In this document: positions 34,757 to 46,884 of the stretch, one piece after another | Layout: each line of letters starts with the position of its first letter | Numbering within the stretch: the stretch's first letter is position 1 | Assembly (NCBI RefSeq): GCF_029867415.1 | Contig: NW_026706175.1 | Span: 124,001 to 188,000, forward strand | Direction of reading: 5' to 3' | DNA: 64,000 bases | From: Vicia villosa | Taxonomy: Eukaryota > Streptophyta > Magnoliopsida > Fabales > Fabaceae | Made by a program: the position numbers and the translations under genes | The notes under the pieces: generated by a model | Database searches by the model: none | Seen by the model: only the letters and a program-made list of their open reading frames with translations | Told to the model about the DNA's origin: nothing

Positions 34757-37494
34757 CTACGACTGGCTAAACTTAGAAGCTAAGACGGTCGAAAGGTTCT
34801 TAATCTTAGAAGTGTCCGCAACTTGCTTCTTAGTAGCTTCTTCTTGAGACTTCATAAAGGATCTGAACTCAGCGTTCGTATCTTCTTGCTTATCCAGACG
34901 ACTAGCCAAGTTTGCTTGATTCTGTTGGAGCGCCTTCATAGTGTTCACCAGAACAGATATAGAAGAACTAGAAGAACCAGCATCAAAGTTGTTATCTAGA
35001 ACAAAATGATTTGCATCAGCTTCAACCATTAGAACATCTTCATGATTTTCCTCAACATGAATATTTTCAGCAGGATGTTCTAGGCCTTGAAGAATTGCAG
35101 CCAGATTCTCAGGATTTGAAGGAGTCTCAGGTTCTGGAGGATACGCTACTTCTGGGTAGACCATCTCAGAAGCTTTTTCAGAAGGGTTCTCCCTGAACCA
35201 GTTGAACAGAGCCTGAAAATCTCCAGTCAGAACTTTGTATGGATGTGGCTTCCACACAACGATTGCCAGAGGATTTTCTTCTTCAAGTTCATCAACAAAA
35301 GGTTTCTCTTCCAGAGGCTTCCAGCAGGTGATGGGGTGATAGTACTTGCCATCATCATTCTGCAGAAGGAATCCAGAAGGACCAGGAGCAGCAACTAAGC
35401 ACTCTTTCTGAAGATCCAGAAAATCAGCCTGAATCTCTCTTCTAAAAGCTCTCCAGAGCTTCCTAGCAGCTACATGATCTAGCTTGGAATCATGAGCAAC
35501 CTTCAGAACATCTAAACCTGTCCTGACCTTGTTAAATATAAACTCAAAACTTGCATCAACAGGAGGTTTTGGAGGTTTAGTTCTGGGAGGTGAAAATGGG
35601 AGTTTGAAGATTGAGAGAAGAGATTGGCTTATCTGGGTGAGAGAGGGCATAGGGTTGAGAAACTCTATCTAGAACAAATAATGTTTCTGAAGAGGGTGGT
35701 TGAGAGGATTCAGCTTCGTTGTCTGAGTCTAAGACTAAGACAACAGGGTCAGAATTTGGTTTGGGTTTACGGGAATATTTGTTCATGAGATTGGTGAAAG
35801 AATCAGAATGAGAGGATTCAGAAGAGGTGAAATTGTAGAACACAGCAGTGTCTACAAGAGTGTAGTTGGAATGTGGAGGAGGTTGAGAAGTGGATATAGT
35901 GGCGTTAGGAGGAATGATGGTGTTTATGGGTGTGACGTCAAAGATTGGTTCAGAAACTGGGGGTTCAGAATCAAGAATAGGCGTTGTGCCTTTAGACTAG
36001 GGTGAAGGAGGAGGGGTGAGAACTTTGGTGGTTGGAGGTGGTTTAGCAGGGGCTTTTTCTAGTTGAATTTCTTGGGTAGCTTCTGTTGATACAAAATTTG
36101 AATTTAAAATAGGAGCAGAACCAGGTTCAGAAATTACAATACCTGAAGAACACTTCTTCTTTGGAGGCCTAGCAGGTCCTTTTCCAAATGTCTTCCTTTT
36201 CTTCTCCTTCTGTATCTCTACCTTCTTCTTTCCTTTCAAGTCTTCCTTCGTCTTTTCTTTTTCCACTTCTTTCTTCTGTAACTTCTTTTCTTCTTCTTTC
36301 TTTTTCTTATCTTTCTTCTTTTCTACTTCTCTTTCTTCCTTCTGTTTCTTTTTCTATTCTTCTTCTTTCTTATCTTCCTTCTTCTCTTCACTGATTGTTG
36401 GAAGATCTAACTTTCTTTTTGTTCTCCTTTCTTGCTCTTGCACTACTTCTGGAACTTGATCAGCAGTAGTGGCAGCTTTCTGGTTGCTTATCCAAATAGG
36501 ATCACACTTAGAACCAACTTCCTTGTGCATAGCAATGTAGTTGACAATAACTTCTGGTCGTTCATTTTTGAAGAACAACTCAAAGTCAACCAGAACAGGA
36601 CCTCTTCTGGACCTAACTTCAGTGTTCACTTTAGGAGTGGTACCAATAGACTGAATTATACCCATTTTCTTCAGAGTATGAGCATTCATGGTGCTTCCAA
36701 TAATGGTGTAAGGATCTTTGACAATGCCAGAAATCTCCAGATCTTCAACTATCTTGGTTTGAACCAGAAGATTTGTGATTATTCTCCCAAAAGGAATAAT
36801 GTTTCTTTTGTTGTTTGGATACTTCAGTCTGTTTTCTTCTCTAGAATCATTCACAGCGTGCCACATGTGATTGAAGATGATGTAGGGAAGATCCACTTTT
36901 ACTTGTTTACTAATACAATACATAATGTATTGTTGGTCCTTGTTAACATAATTTGAAGAAACTGTAGATTTTCTGTGGTAGATGCAACCCAGAAGAATCT
37001 TAGACAATATCTTATAAGGAGCTTTCAGATCCTTAACTTTCTTAGACTTCTTTCCATTTTGAATTTTTTTTGCATATACAGCATCCCAATCAGTTCTTCA
37101 AGGAGTTGCTTCAGTAACACCTTCAGCGTTTTCTAATCCAAACAACTTCTTCAGAAGATTTTCTGTGATGGAGAAGAGTTCACTGTGAACTATAAAAAGA
37201 ATGGCTTTAGGCATTACAGTTGCATGAACCCAGAACTCCTTCACTAAATCTGGATAGACTGGTCCACACAAACCATAGAAGAAATCTCCCCATCCTTGAA
37301 AAACCATGTTCTCTATAAGATGAATATCATGCTTTTCCAGATTTTCAAAATCCACCATCAACTCGCAGATAACTTCTAACTGTTCCAATGGAATCAAACA
37401 GGTTTTCTGGGGAACAAGTTTTTGCTCTTGAACTTGTTCTTGTTGATGCTGTTGCTGAGAAGACGAACCAACATTTTACTTTGAAGGGGAAGTC
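34757..37494 (-). pseudogene. Env-position ORF of SIRE-type element 1, broken
   Basis: It lies between pol and the 3' LTR, where SIRE elements carry a third, env-like ORF of uncertain function. A start reading MTSPSK is at 37494. The first third (37397-37098, 37007-36354) has LEVICELMVDFENLEKHDIH and VYPDLVKEFW, resembling a domain found in putative plant transposon proteins. Then come a Lys/Glu-rich stretch (36400-36200), a Pro-rich stretch, and an acidic region. The final 297 codons (35650-34757) end in a coiled-coil-like segment NQANLASRLDKQEDT. There are stops after MTSPSK, near 37097, 36353 and 35996, and a frame change near 35600. No signal peptide or fusion peptide is evident, so calling it an envelope is not supported. 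Confidence 0.65.
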
Positions 37495-37999
37495 ATTGAA
37501 GCACTTTTGAGATTTCTTGGTTTCTTTTTAGGGTTTAAGAAGAGAGAAAACAAGTGACAGAAACGCATAAAACTAGAGAATGATGAATGTGTGCAAAGAG
37601 GAAAATGATTATGAGAGGTGTTTAAATAGGCACGAATTTGAAACAAAATGCAATTAAATTCTGAGAATGAACAATTACAGAATGCAGAGAATCAAATGCA
37701 TTTAATGTTGAGTGACGTTAGGAGAAAATGTGAGATTTGAAATGATTTGCACAGTTACCTAGGGCGGTGTCTCATCAACTACACGCATGCTTGTCCCTTC
37801 AGAATGAACACGTGTTCATCATCTGGAATAGCTGGTGACAGCTGTTTTGCTTTAACAAAGATTCTGAATCAACTCAGACATATGAAACGTTAGCAATAAC
37901 ATAATCAAAATATCTAAATGATCAACATATCCAGAATATCTGATAAGAAAATGAATAAGCATTTCAAATCTAATTCATATATCAGATCTTCTCATCCTT

Positions 38000-40900
38000 T
38001 CATTCTGGGCATAAATCCATATTGATATTCTTCAGAATGAACTTAAACCTATCTTCAGCAAGGGGTTTTGTGAAGATATCATCCTACTGATGTTATGTAT
38101 CCACACAGTTTAAAGAAAGAACACCCTTCTGAACATAGTCCCTAATGAAGTGATGTTTAATCTCAATATGTTTAGCTTTGGAATGTAAGATAGGATTCTT
38201 AGATAAACAAATAGCAGAAGTATTATCACAGAATATATGAATGTTACTCTCATATATCTGATAATCTTCTAGCCGACTCTTCATCCAGAGCATCTGAGTA
38301 CTACATCCAGCAGCAGCAACATATCCTGCTTCTGTTGTAGAGAGGGAAATTGTGGCTTGTTTCTTGCTGTACCAAGAGATCAGATGACTTCCTAGAAACT
38401 GACAGCTTCCAGAAGTACTTTTCCTTTCAACTCTATCTCTAGCGTAATCAGCATCACAATATCCTACTAAGTTGTATTCTTCAGATCTTCTGTAGACTAA
38501 ACCAACATTAGTAGTACCTTTCATAGACCTCATAATTCTCTTAACATCAGTTAAGTGAGATTCTCTAGGATCTGATTGGAATATAGCACATAGGCATACA
38601 CTGAATAAAATATCAGATCTAAAAGCAGTAAGATATATAAGAGATCCAATCATACCTCTATAGAACTTCTGATCTACCTTCTTACTTACCTCATCCTTAC
38701 CTAATACACATGTTGGATGCATAGGAGTCTTTGCTTCTTTGCTTTTTGAAAGATTAAACTTCTTCAGAAGTTCTTTCACATACTTGGTCTGATGAACATA
38801 AGTTCCTTCAGAAGTTTTATTGATCTGGATCCCAAGGAAATACTTGAGTTCTCCCATCATGCTCATTTCAAACTCTGCCTGCATAGACTTAGCAAATTCT
38901 TTTCCAAGTGTAGCATTAGATGTACCAAATATAATATCATCAACATATATTTGACAAATTAAAATATCCTTTTTAAAGGTTTTACAAAAGAGAGTTGTAT
39001 CCACTTGTCCTCTAATGAAACCATTATCCAGAAGGAAAGAACTTAATCTTTCATACCAAGCTCTGGGAGTTTGCTTCAGGCCATATAATGATTTCTTTAA
39101 TTTGAAAACATGTTCTGGAGACTTAGAGTCTTCAAAACCAGGAGGTTGGTGGACATATACTTCTTCATCTATATAACCATTTAAGAAGGCACTCTTAACA
39201 TCCATCTGATACAGAGTGATGTTATGCTGAGTGGCAAATGAAATTAATAAGCGAATAGATTCTAACCTGGCCACTAGTGCAAAGGTTTCTGTATATTCAA
39301 TGCCTTCTTGCTGACTATAGCCCTGAGCAACCAGTCTGACTTTGTTTCTTACAACTTCTCCTTTCTCGCTTAGCTTGTTTCTGAAGACCCACTTAGTTCC
39401 AATGATGTTAAATCCTTTTGGTTTTGGAACCAGATCCCAAACATCATTCCTTGTAAACTGATTTAGTTCTTCTTGCATGGCAATTATCCAGTCAGCATCT
39501 TCCAGAGCTTGATCAATAGAAGTTGGCTCGATCAGAGATACTAGACCAAATTGACATTCTGCGGTCATCTTTCTTTCCAATGATAACATCTTCTGGATGA
39601 GCAGAGTTGAGTCTAGAAGATCTTCTAGGTGTTGGCTCTTCAGATATTCTGAGATTGTCTAAAGAGGCAGCAACTTGATCTTCTGAAATTTTGCTTCTGG
39701 GTTCTTCTTGATCTGAGTTAGAGATTTCTATATCTGCAAAATTCTCAAACTGCTTTGGCTTTTCAAGATCGAGCTTATCATCAAATTTGATATTGATTAA
39801 TTCTTCAACTACAAGAGTTTCAGTGTTGTATACTCTGTAGCCTTTTGAGCGTTTAGAATATCCAAGTAGAAAACACTTATGAGCTTTAGAATCAAACTTA
39901 TGCAGATGATCTTTAGTATTCAGAATATAGCATACACATCCAAATGGATGGAAATATGAAATGTTGGGCTTTCTGTTCTTCCACAATTCATAAGGAGTCT
40001 TATTTAGATAGGTCTTATGGAGATTCTATTCTGAATATAACATGCAGTGTTAATTACTTCTGCCCAGAAATGCTTAGCCATATTGGTTTCATTGATCATG
40101 GTTCTGGCCATTTCTTATAGAGTCATATTCTTTCGTTCTACAACTCCATTTTGCTGTGGAGTTATAGGACAAGAGAAATTATGGGCAATACCATTTTCTT
40201 TGAAATAAATTTCAAAGAATCTATTCTCAAATTCACCACCATGATCACTTCTGACCTTTATGATTTTGCATTCCTTCTCAAATTGAATCTGAGTGCATAA
40301 GTCAAAGAACACAGTATGAGACTCATCCTTGTGTTTCAAGAACTTTACCCATGTCCATCTGCTATAGTCATCTATGATGACTAATCCATATTTCTTCCAT
40401 CTGATTGATGCTGTTTTGACTGGGCCAAAAAGATCAATGTGCAGAAATTCTAGCGGCCTAGAGGAAGAGACGACATTTTTATACTTGAATGCAGGTTTTG
40501 AAAACTTCCCTTTCTAACATGCTTCGCAAAGAGCATATGATTTATATTTTAGATTAGGGAGTCCTCTGACTAGATTAAGTTTGTTAATCTGAGAAATCAT
40601 TCTCAAACTAGCATGACCTAATCTTCTGTGCCAGACCCCCTGCTCTTCACTAACATACATAAGGCAAGTAACCTTTTGATTCTTAAGATCTAGAATATCA
40701 ATCTTGTAAATGTTGTTCTTTCTCTTGCCTGTAAATAGGATTGAGCCATCCTTCTGAATGATAGCTTTGCAAGACTTTTGATTGAAGATAATGTCATAAC
40801 CATTGTCACTTAATTGACTTATGGGCAATAAGTTATGAGCTAATCCATCTACTAAAAGTACATTAGTTATAGAGGGAGAGTTACCAATGCATATGGTTCC

Positions 40901-41032
40901 AGAACCAATGATCTTGCCTTTTTGATTCCCTCCAAACTTGACTTCTCCAGCAGATTTAAGCTCCAGGTCTTGGAACATAGACCTTCTTCCTGTCATGTGT
41001 CGCGAGCACCCAGAGTCCAGGTACCATGACAT
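38000..41032 (-). pseudogene. Pol polyprotein of SIRE-type element 1 (protease, integrase, RT, RNase H), broken
   Basis: Order on the minus strand: protease LDSGCSRHMTG near 41015; GAG-pre-integrase WHRRLGHASL with LCEAC; integrase with IDDYSRW, VRSDHGGEFE and the PQQNGVVERKN block; reverse transcriptase with [20 protein letters not shown] and YVDDIIFG; RNase H with YCDADYAR, TTEAGYVAAAG and FCDNTSAICLS; end DLCPE at 38000. Lesions include a stop after LCEAC (40513), a stop after NMTL (about 40115), a frame change near 40020, another near 39560, and two stops near 38090. TEAEY has become TEAGY, losing a conserved RNase H-region glutamate. It sits in the +1 frame relative to gag, with overlap. 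Confidence 0.92.
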
Positions 41033-42852
41033 ATTTGCCTTTGTCTTTTGAGCCTTGAAGGAGATCTACAACAGGGATAATCTTTTCCTTAGGTACCCAC
41101 ATTCTTTTGGGTCCTTTTGGGTTAGTTCTCCTCAAGTTCTGATTGAACTGAGTTTTAGCACAGGATTTATCATAAGATTTTCTGGTGTGTGCAACATATT
41201 TCTTGGTGTGTGTTATGTGGAAACTCTTAGAGTTAGATGTGTGCTTTATATCATGAGAATGACCAAACTTGAACTGATCATACAAAGGTTTGTATGTAAT
41301 AACCATCTCATCAACAGGTTCAAGTTTATATGGGGTTTCACCCTCATAGCCTATACCAATTCTCTTGTTTCCACTTACTCCATATATCATAGAGGCTAGC
41401 TGACTTCTTCCAATACCTCTAGATAGAAACTTTCTGAAACTCAAGTCATATTCCTTAAGAATATTGTTCACACTTGGAATAGACTTTTCTGAACTTGAAG
41501 ATGATTCAACATCTTTAGATTGTTTTAAAACTTTTTCTTTAAGTTTAGTATTTTCTATTTCAAGCTTCTTAGTTTCAGATGCAAATAGCTTTTTCAGCTT
41601 TTTGTATTTGATACTAAGTTTAGCCTTGATTTCCAGAAGTTCAGTTAAGCTGGAAACTAGCTCATCTTTAGAAAGTTCAGAAAATACCTCTTCAGAATCT
41701 GAATCTGATGTAGATTCTGATTCATCATCAACAGTGGCCATCAGTGCTATGTTTGCCTGCTCATCTTCAGAGTCTGACTCTTGATCAGAAGAATCTGAGT
41801 CATCCCAAGTAGCCATTAAGCCTTTCTTCTTTTCAAATCTTTTCTTGGGCTTTTCCCTCTGAAGCTTTGGACACTCATTCTTGTAATGTCCAGGTTCCTT
41901 GCATTCATAGCACGTCACCTTCTTCTTGTCAAATCTTCTGTGTCCAGAAGATTCTCCTTTTTCAGGCCTTTTAAAGTTCTTGAAGTTCTTGAACTTTCTC
42001 TGCTTGCTTTTTCAGAGTTGATTTACTCTTCTGGATATTAGAGATAATTCATCTTCTTCTTCTTCTGATTCTGACTCTTTAGAATCTTCTTCTTCAGCCT
42101 GAAAAGCGTTCGTGCATTTTTTTACTATTAGATTTTAATGCAATAGACTTACCTTTCTTTTGAGGTTCATTTGCATTCAGCTCTATTTCATGACTCCTCA
42201 GGGCACTGATCAGCTCCTCAAGAGAAACTTCATTCAGATTCTTGGCAATCTTGAATGCAGTCACCATGGGTCCCTATCTTCTGGGTAAGCTTCTGATGAT
42301 CTTCTTTACATGATCAGCTTTGTTATAGCCTTTATCTAACACTCTCAATCCAGCAGTCAGAGTCTGGAATCTTGAGAACATTGCTTCAATGTTTTCATCT
42401 TCCTCCATCTTGAATGCTTCATATTTCAGGATTAGAGCTAAGGCCTTTGTCTCCTTTACTTGAGCATTAACCTCATGAGTCATCTTTAAGGATTCAAAGA
42501 TATCATGAGTTATTTCTCTGTTTGTTATCTTCTCATACTCAGCATGAGAGATGGCATTTAACAATATAGTTCTAGACTTGTGATGATTCTTGAAGTCTTT
42601 CTTTTGAGCATCACTCATGGCTTGTCTAGAGATCTTGACACTTTGAGCATTTACAGGATGTGTGTAACCATCCAGTACTAGATCCCATAAGTCACCATCT
42701 TGACAAAGAAAGTAACTTTCGAGTCTATCTTTCTAGTACTCAAAGTTTTCACCATCAAAAATTGGTGGTCTATTATAGCCATTAAAACTATTGCTTCCAT
42801 TACCATTGTTGTTTTGTTCAGGAGTAGGAGTAGATGAAGTTGTTTCAACCAG
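40956..42852 (-). pseudogene. Gag of SIRE-type element 1, broken
   Basis: The capsid-type region (42850-42280) reads LNAISHAEYEKI and FQTLTAGLRVLDKGY, and the nucleocapsid has a CCHC knuckle CYECKEPGHYKNEC near 41915. An acidic Ser-rich linker and a basic tail ending YVPRPGA follow. The codon matching the ATG of element 2 is CTG here (42852-42850), so the start is lost. A TGG to TAG change near 42735 and frame breaks near 42275 and 42010-42120 add to the damage. The tail overlaps pol in a different frame, as in element 2. Confidence 0.9.
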
Positions 42853-42920
42853 TTTGACTTTGTGTTTTGCTCCCTGAATCTTTTGTCTAACACGGTTAAG
42901 TGCTTGCACCTAGAACCGAC

Positions 42921-42934
42921 GCTCTGATGCCAAT
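42921..42934 (-). other. Primer binding site of element 1 (initiator Met tRNA)
   Basis: On the minus strand it reads ATTGGCATCAGAGC immediately after the 5' LTR. It matches the TGGTATCAGAGC complementary to plant initiator tRNA-Met with one change (T to C). Confidence 0.9.
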
Positions 42935-44007
42935 TGAAGGATAGAAAAACACTTAGAAGGGGGGGGGTTGAATAAGTGTAAATCAAAAACTTAGAAGATA
43001 AAAACAATCAACACAATGATTTTTATCCTGGTTCGTTGTTAACCAAACTACTCTAGTCCACCCCCTTAGAGTGATTTACCTCAACTGAGGATTTAATCCA
43101 CTAATCCAATTGATTACAATGATTTTCCACTTAGATAACCTCTAAGTCTTCTAGAGTCTACAGATCACAACTTTATCACTCTAGGAATCCTTTTACAATC
43201 AATGTAAAAATAATGTTTACAAGAGTTTGAATACTTCTAATAAAGCTGTAATCACAACTGTGATATTTCTCTTAAGTTCTAAACTTAACACTCACTAAAT
43301 ATTACAAGAGTTTGTGAGGTTGAAGATGAAGTTTGTAAGCTTTTTAATTTGACAGCAATTCTGTATGTTTGCGCAAGTGTTATATTCAGCTTCTGATGAG
43401 AACTTCTATTTATAGGCGTTGAGAGGAAATGACCGTTGGGAGCATTTAATGCTTTGCGTGAATAGTACAATGCTGCATTTAATGTTTCACACTTTTGTCA
43501 ACTACCTCGAGCCTTGTTTTTGCTGCTTTTACTGACTTTGCCTTTTGTAGCTTCTAACGTTCCTTTTGTCAGTCAGAGATTAGACGTTTCAGCCTTTCAT
43601 CTTGTACTTTCTTCTGGACTCAGATTTTGTAGATAACAACATTTGAATATCAGAGCCATCAGCTTTGGTGCAGAGCATCTTCTGTCTTCTGACTTTGAAG
43701 AGCTTGAGCGTGATACCATCAGAACTTTAGAGCTTGTTCTTCTAACTTTCATTCTTCTGATGCTTTCCAGTTCATGTTCTAATTCTGCATGACCATCTTC
43801 TGATGTCTTGCCAGAGCATGTTCTGATGAAGCCATCCAGAACTTTCTGAGTCAGTTGCTTCTGAGCGCTGATTTGTGCATACTCTTTATATATTTCCTGA
43901 AATGGAAAATGCAAAGGATTAGAGTACCACATTGTCTTATACAAAATTCATACATAATGTTATCATCAAAACACAAAATATTGATCAGAACATTTCTTGT
44001 TCTAACA
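42935..44007 (-). repeat. 5' LTR of SIRE-type element 1
   Basis: It pairs with 32886-33957, with about 23 differences in 1,073 bp by eye. Same ends and TATA region. Confidence 0.93.
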
Positions 44008-44095
44008 GGTTTGTTAGTAGAGGTTTTTGAATAATATGTAATTATGAATTTTGTATTTGAATAAATTGATATTTTTTTTAGTTTTTAAATATTGA

Positions 44096-45020
44096 TTATG
44101 TTCATCTGAATTATAGATATAATCATGTCAAATCTTAAGCATCAATTCAAAATTCTAAGCATGACTGAGGACAACTTCATAACCGGACAACTTCATAACC
44201 TGGAACAACAATTTAATAGAGTACCTTACATGTGAGGGACTTAACAAAATCCTTGAAGGAGACAATTCTGAAAAATCGACAAACGACTCAGATGAAATGG
44301 AAAAGAAAAAGTAAAACGTAAACAGAATAATCAAGCATCATCTTGATGATGGATTGCAAACAGAATATTCAAATGCCGAAGATCCCAAGATTTTATTGGA
44401 AAAAATTAAAGCAAGATTTGGACATCAGAAGAAAGTCATGTTACTCCCATTATTGGATCAGTGGAAAAAAATTAAGGTTCCAAGATTATAACATTGTCGT
44501 TGCATATAATTTTGTTATGCACCAGATTATATCACATCTAAAATTTGGTGGCAAAATTATAAGTGAAAAAGAAAAGTTGGAAAAAACTTTTTCGACTTTC
44601 CATGCATCCCAGGTATTATTGCAAGAACAATATAGAATGAGGGGATACACTGAGTGTTCTGATTTAGTTGCAACCCTTCTAATGGCAGAACAAAATAACA
44701 AGCTCCTTATAAAAAACCACGAGACAAGACCCACAAGAACAATGCCATATACTAAAACTAATGCCACGACCTTTAATCGTTTGAGGGCGTGGTGGCTTTA
44801 ATCGTCTTAAGAGCCGTGGTGCTCATGTTCGTTTTGATGGTAATGGTCATGCTCGTTTTGATGGTTACAATCAAGGAGGATATCATGGTCGAAACCTTTT
44901 CCACGGTCAAAATCATTTTCGTGGTAGAGGGCGTGGACGAGGTCATGTGAATAATTATAGATTCCCTAGATATGACCAAAATAATTGGAATCACAAAGGA
45001 AAGGGTAAGTATTATTTACA
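44096..45020 (+). pseudogene. Ty1/copia-type gag remnant
   Basis: The reading frame at 44343-44801 has KLRFQDYNIVVAYNFVMHQI, LEKTFSTFHASQVLLQEQYR and LLMAEQNNKLLIKNHETRP, typical of the gag (UBN2-type) polyprotein of a plant copia lineage different from SIRE. A region rich in GGTCATGG and CGTGGT (44790-44960) follows in other frames and would encode a Gly/Arg/His-rich nucleocapsid. Start, zinc knuckle and pol are missing, and frames are broken. Confidence 0.75.
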
Positions 45021-46214
45021 GTGATTTCTAGTAAACAACCGCTAGTCCTCCAAATCAAACACTTTAGTAACTTACAGAATCGACTAGATTGATCATAGGA
45101 CATGTGTCTAAGTTTTTTATGAATATGCTTACAATTGAACTCATGCTTCGATATATTTACTTCTCTAATGAATAGATTAAAGTTTTCTTGAAGACAATAA
45201 ATAACAAGAACGTAAAGTAAAAACAATTCGACTGCTTGAAATTAAATGACTAAAAAAATGATAAAGGCTTCGACTGGAAAGTAAAGGAAATATAAATGGT
45301 ATGTAAAAGACTTTGTATTGTTAAAATAAATGACTTTGAAAAGACAACAATGGTGTTTCTTATACGTGCATTCTCTGCAACTCTTTTCTCTAACACTGGT
45401 ACTTTGAGTATATTGAATAATTTGTACAAAATGAACACACTAAATCCTAACACTAAGACTCCTATTTATACTAATTCGACCTTAACGGTCTTTCTCTAGG
45501 AACATGCCACGTTCGATGTTCGATGTTTGCATAATTCTTTCGAATAATAAATCTCCACGCAGTTGAGGCCTTTATTATTTTAAATCAATTAATTAAGCCA
45601 AGTAGTGAGTGCTTGAAAATTCCAAACTACTTTTTTTTAAAGTGATCAATCGTTTCGCCACTGACTTCATAACACCAAAGCGGTGTGAAACAAAAGTTAA
45701 ACAAATCAAGAGAGAGTGATAATGGTTTTGAAGATTTTTTTGAGTAGGCATCACAACTATTTTCTACTGTTAGGAGAGTGATAACCAGCTTATTTAAAAA
45801 TGCAATGTTGTCAATTTGTTTGGTTATCGCCTTTTGTTACAACTATTAAAGTCTATTGTAGCATTTACAAATACAATGTTGTCAATCTGTTTGATTTTAG
45901 GGTGTCAAATCCTAAGAACGCATTATAAATGCTAAAAGACAGAATAATCTAAGATACACACGTTTTCTAATTTAAAACCTCACACTTACGACCATCACTA
46001 ACTTAAGTGTCAGAGTGTTTGCAGGTACATCTAGAAAATTGTAGTTTGTCATCATATTTGCAATCACCAACCACACGTGAAGTAGAAGGTTAATGAGAGA
46101 AATTCTCACACAAATATATAATTGTAGAAGTACTAATTAAACTTTCAAGATATATATTAAGAAAAATAAAATAAAAGAACATCAAAATAAATCCCTTGTG
46201 TTTTTTGTAGCATC
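45021..46214. other. Unassigned; 45900-46010 repeats 29913-30004
   Basis: No gene is recognised. Bases from AATCCTAAGAACGCATTATA (about 45909) to GACCATCACTAACTTAAG match the end of 29590-30004, so a shared repeat edge lies here. GTTTGCAGGTACAT near 46017 is a common retroelement-type end. Confidence 0.45.
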
Positions 46215-46690
46215 TTTCCGGAATCTTCGTCCCACTCTTTGTTGTTTTGTCATGTTACCGGATTGATTTGGAAGGAAGTGGCGGGTTGGATTAATTTTGT
46301 GGATTATAAAGGAGGTAGCTTCTTGGAGAGCTTTGCTAAGTGGTGTCTTTTTTGTAAAAGTAAGGGAGTAAAAAAAGGTAAAGAAGGAAGCATTTGGTTG
46401 GCAATTGTTTAGAGCTTGTGGATTCTTAGGAATGACATCATTTTTAAAGAGGAGGGTTGGAATATTTTGGAAGTGGTTGGTAATATTAAAGCCATGGTTT
46501 GGAGGTGGTCTTTAATAGGAAATATTACACGTATCAATTGTAACTTTTATGAGTTTTGTAAAAATCCTTTGTTTTATATCTCTTAGGTTTTTCGGTGTGT
46601 AATTTTTTTTTCCAATTTGTATTATCGGATCTCTTTTGTAACCGGGTTTGAGATTTTCTATTCTCTTTTCATTGAAACTTGCTTAAATTT
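46215..46690 (+). pseudogene. LINE retrotransposon 3' end fragment
   Basis: The translated plus strand gives VWKEVAGWINFVDYKGGSFL, LRNDIIFKEEGW and MVWRWS, the C-terminal tail of plant L1-type ORF2 proteins, with a stop in the middle. A 3' UTR-like stretch ending CATTGAAACTTGCTTAAA follows. It is 5'-truncated, on the strand opposite to the LINE piece at 27770. Confidence 0.65.
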
Positions 46691-46884
46691 TTTTTTTTAA
46701 TTAGATCATACACTATAATAAAACCCAATGTTAATAAAAGAATTACTCTATTCATATAAACGTAAATCTGTTCTAAGCTCATGCAATCATGCATGCAAGT
46801 AAGTCACACTAGTATCAATTGTGTTATACAAATATTAAAACAAGCATCATGTTTCCCATTTTCTCACTTAGCCATCCGAATACA

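Larger units (their letters stand above)
32886..44007 (-). mobile_element. SIRE/Maximus-type Ty1/copia retrotransposon, 11.1 kb, TSD GGTTT
   Basis: Both LTRs (1,072 and 1,073 bp) are present with TG...CA ends, a PBS next to the 5' LTR, a polypurine tract next to the 3' LTR, and a perfect 5-bp duplication GGTTT (32881-32885, 44008-44012). Gene order on the minus strand is gag, pol (protease, integrase, RT, RNase H), then an extra env-position ORF, as in SIRE-type elements. I count about 23 LTR differences by eye (about 2%), so it is clearly older than the copy at 54436. All three ORFs have lesions. Confidence 0.95.
32742..44027 (+). pseudogene. Small two-helix membrane peptide gene (53 aa), split by a SIRE-type retroelement
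   Basis: The first 48 codons (32742-32885) start MAKFLILFITLLVIMLFVIG, a hydrophobic helix that could act as signal anchor. A charged loop IMKREELGND and a second helix VTLMIIIVLTLLIL follow, ending PWF. The retroelement target site GGTTT forms the last codons here and is repeated at 44008-44012. After the element the frame continues for five codons, VSRGF, to TGA at 44025-44027. A TATA box lies 62 bp upstream of the ATG and AATAAA lies at 44060-44065. With the element in place the product is altered at its extreme C-terminus and the transcript loses its normal 3' end. No family is recognised; it has no cysteines, so it is not an NCR peptide as it stands. Confidence 0.6.

Noticed and set aside
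36188..36394. Ser/Leu/Phe-rich plus-strand frame
   Set aside because: It is the complement of the Lys/Glu-rich stretch of the minus-strand third ORF of SIRE element 1.
41464..41784. Plus-strand Ser-rich frame
   Set aside because: Antisense of the acidic gag linker of SIRE element 1.
44773..44994. Minus-strand Thr/Ile-rich frame
   Set aside because: Antisense of the Gly/Arg-rich nucleocapsid part of the copia gag remnant.
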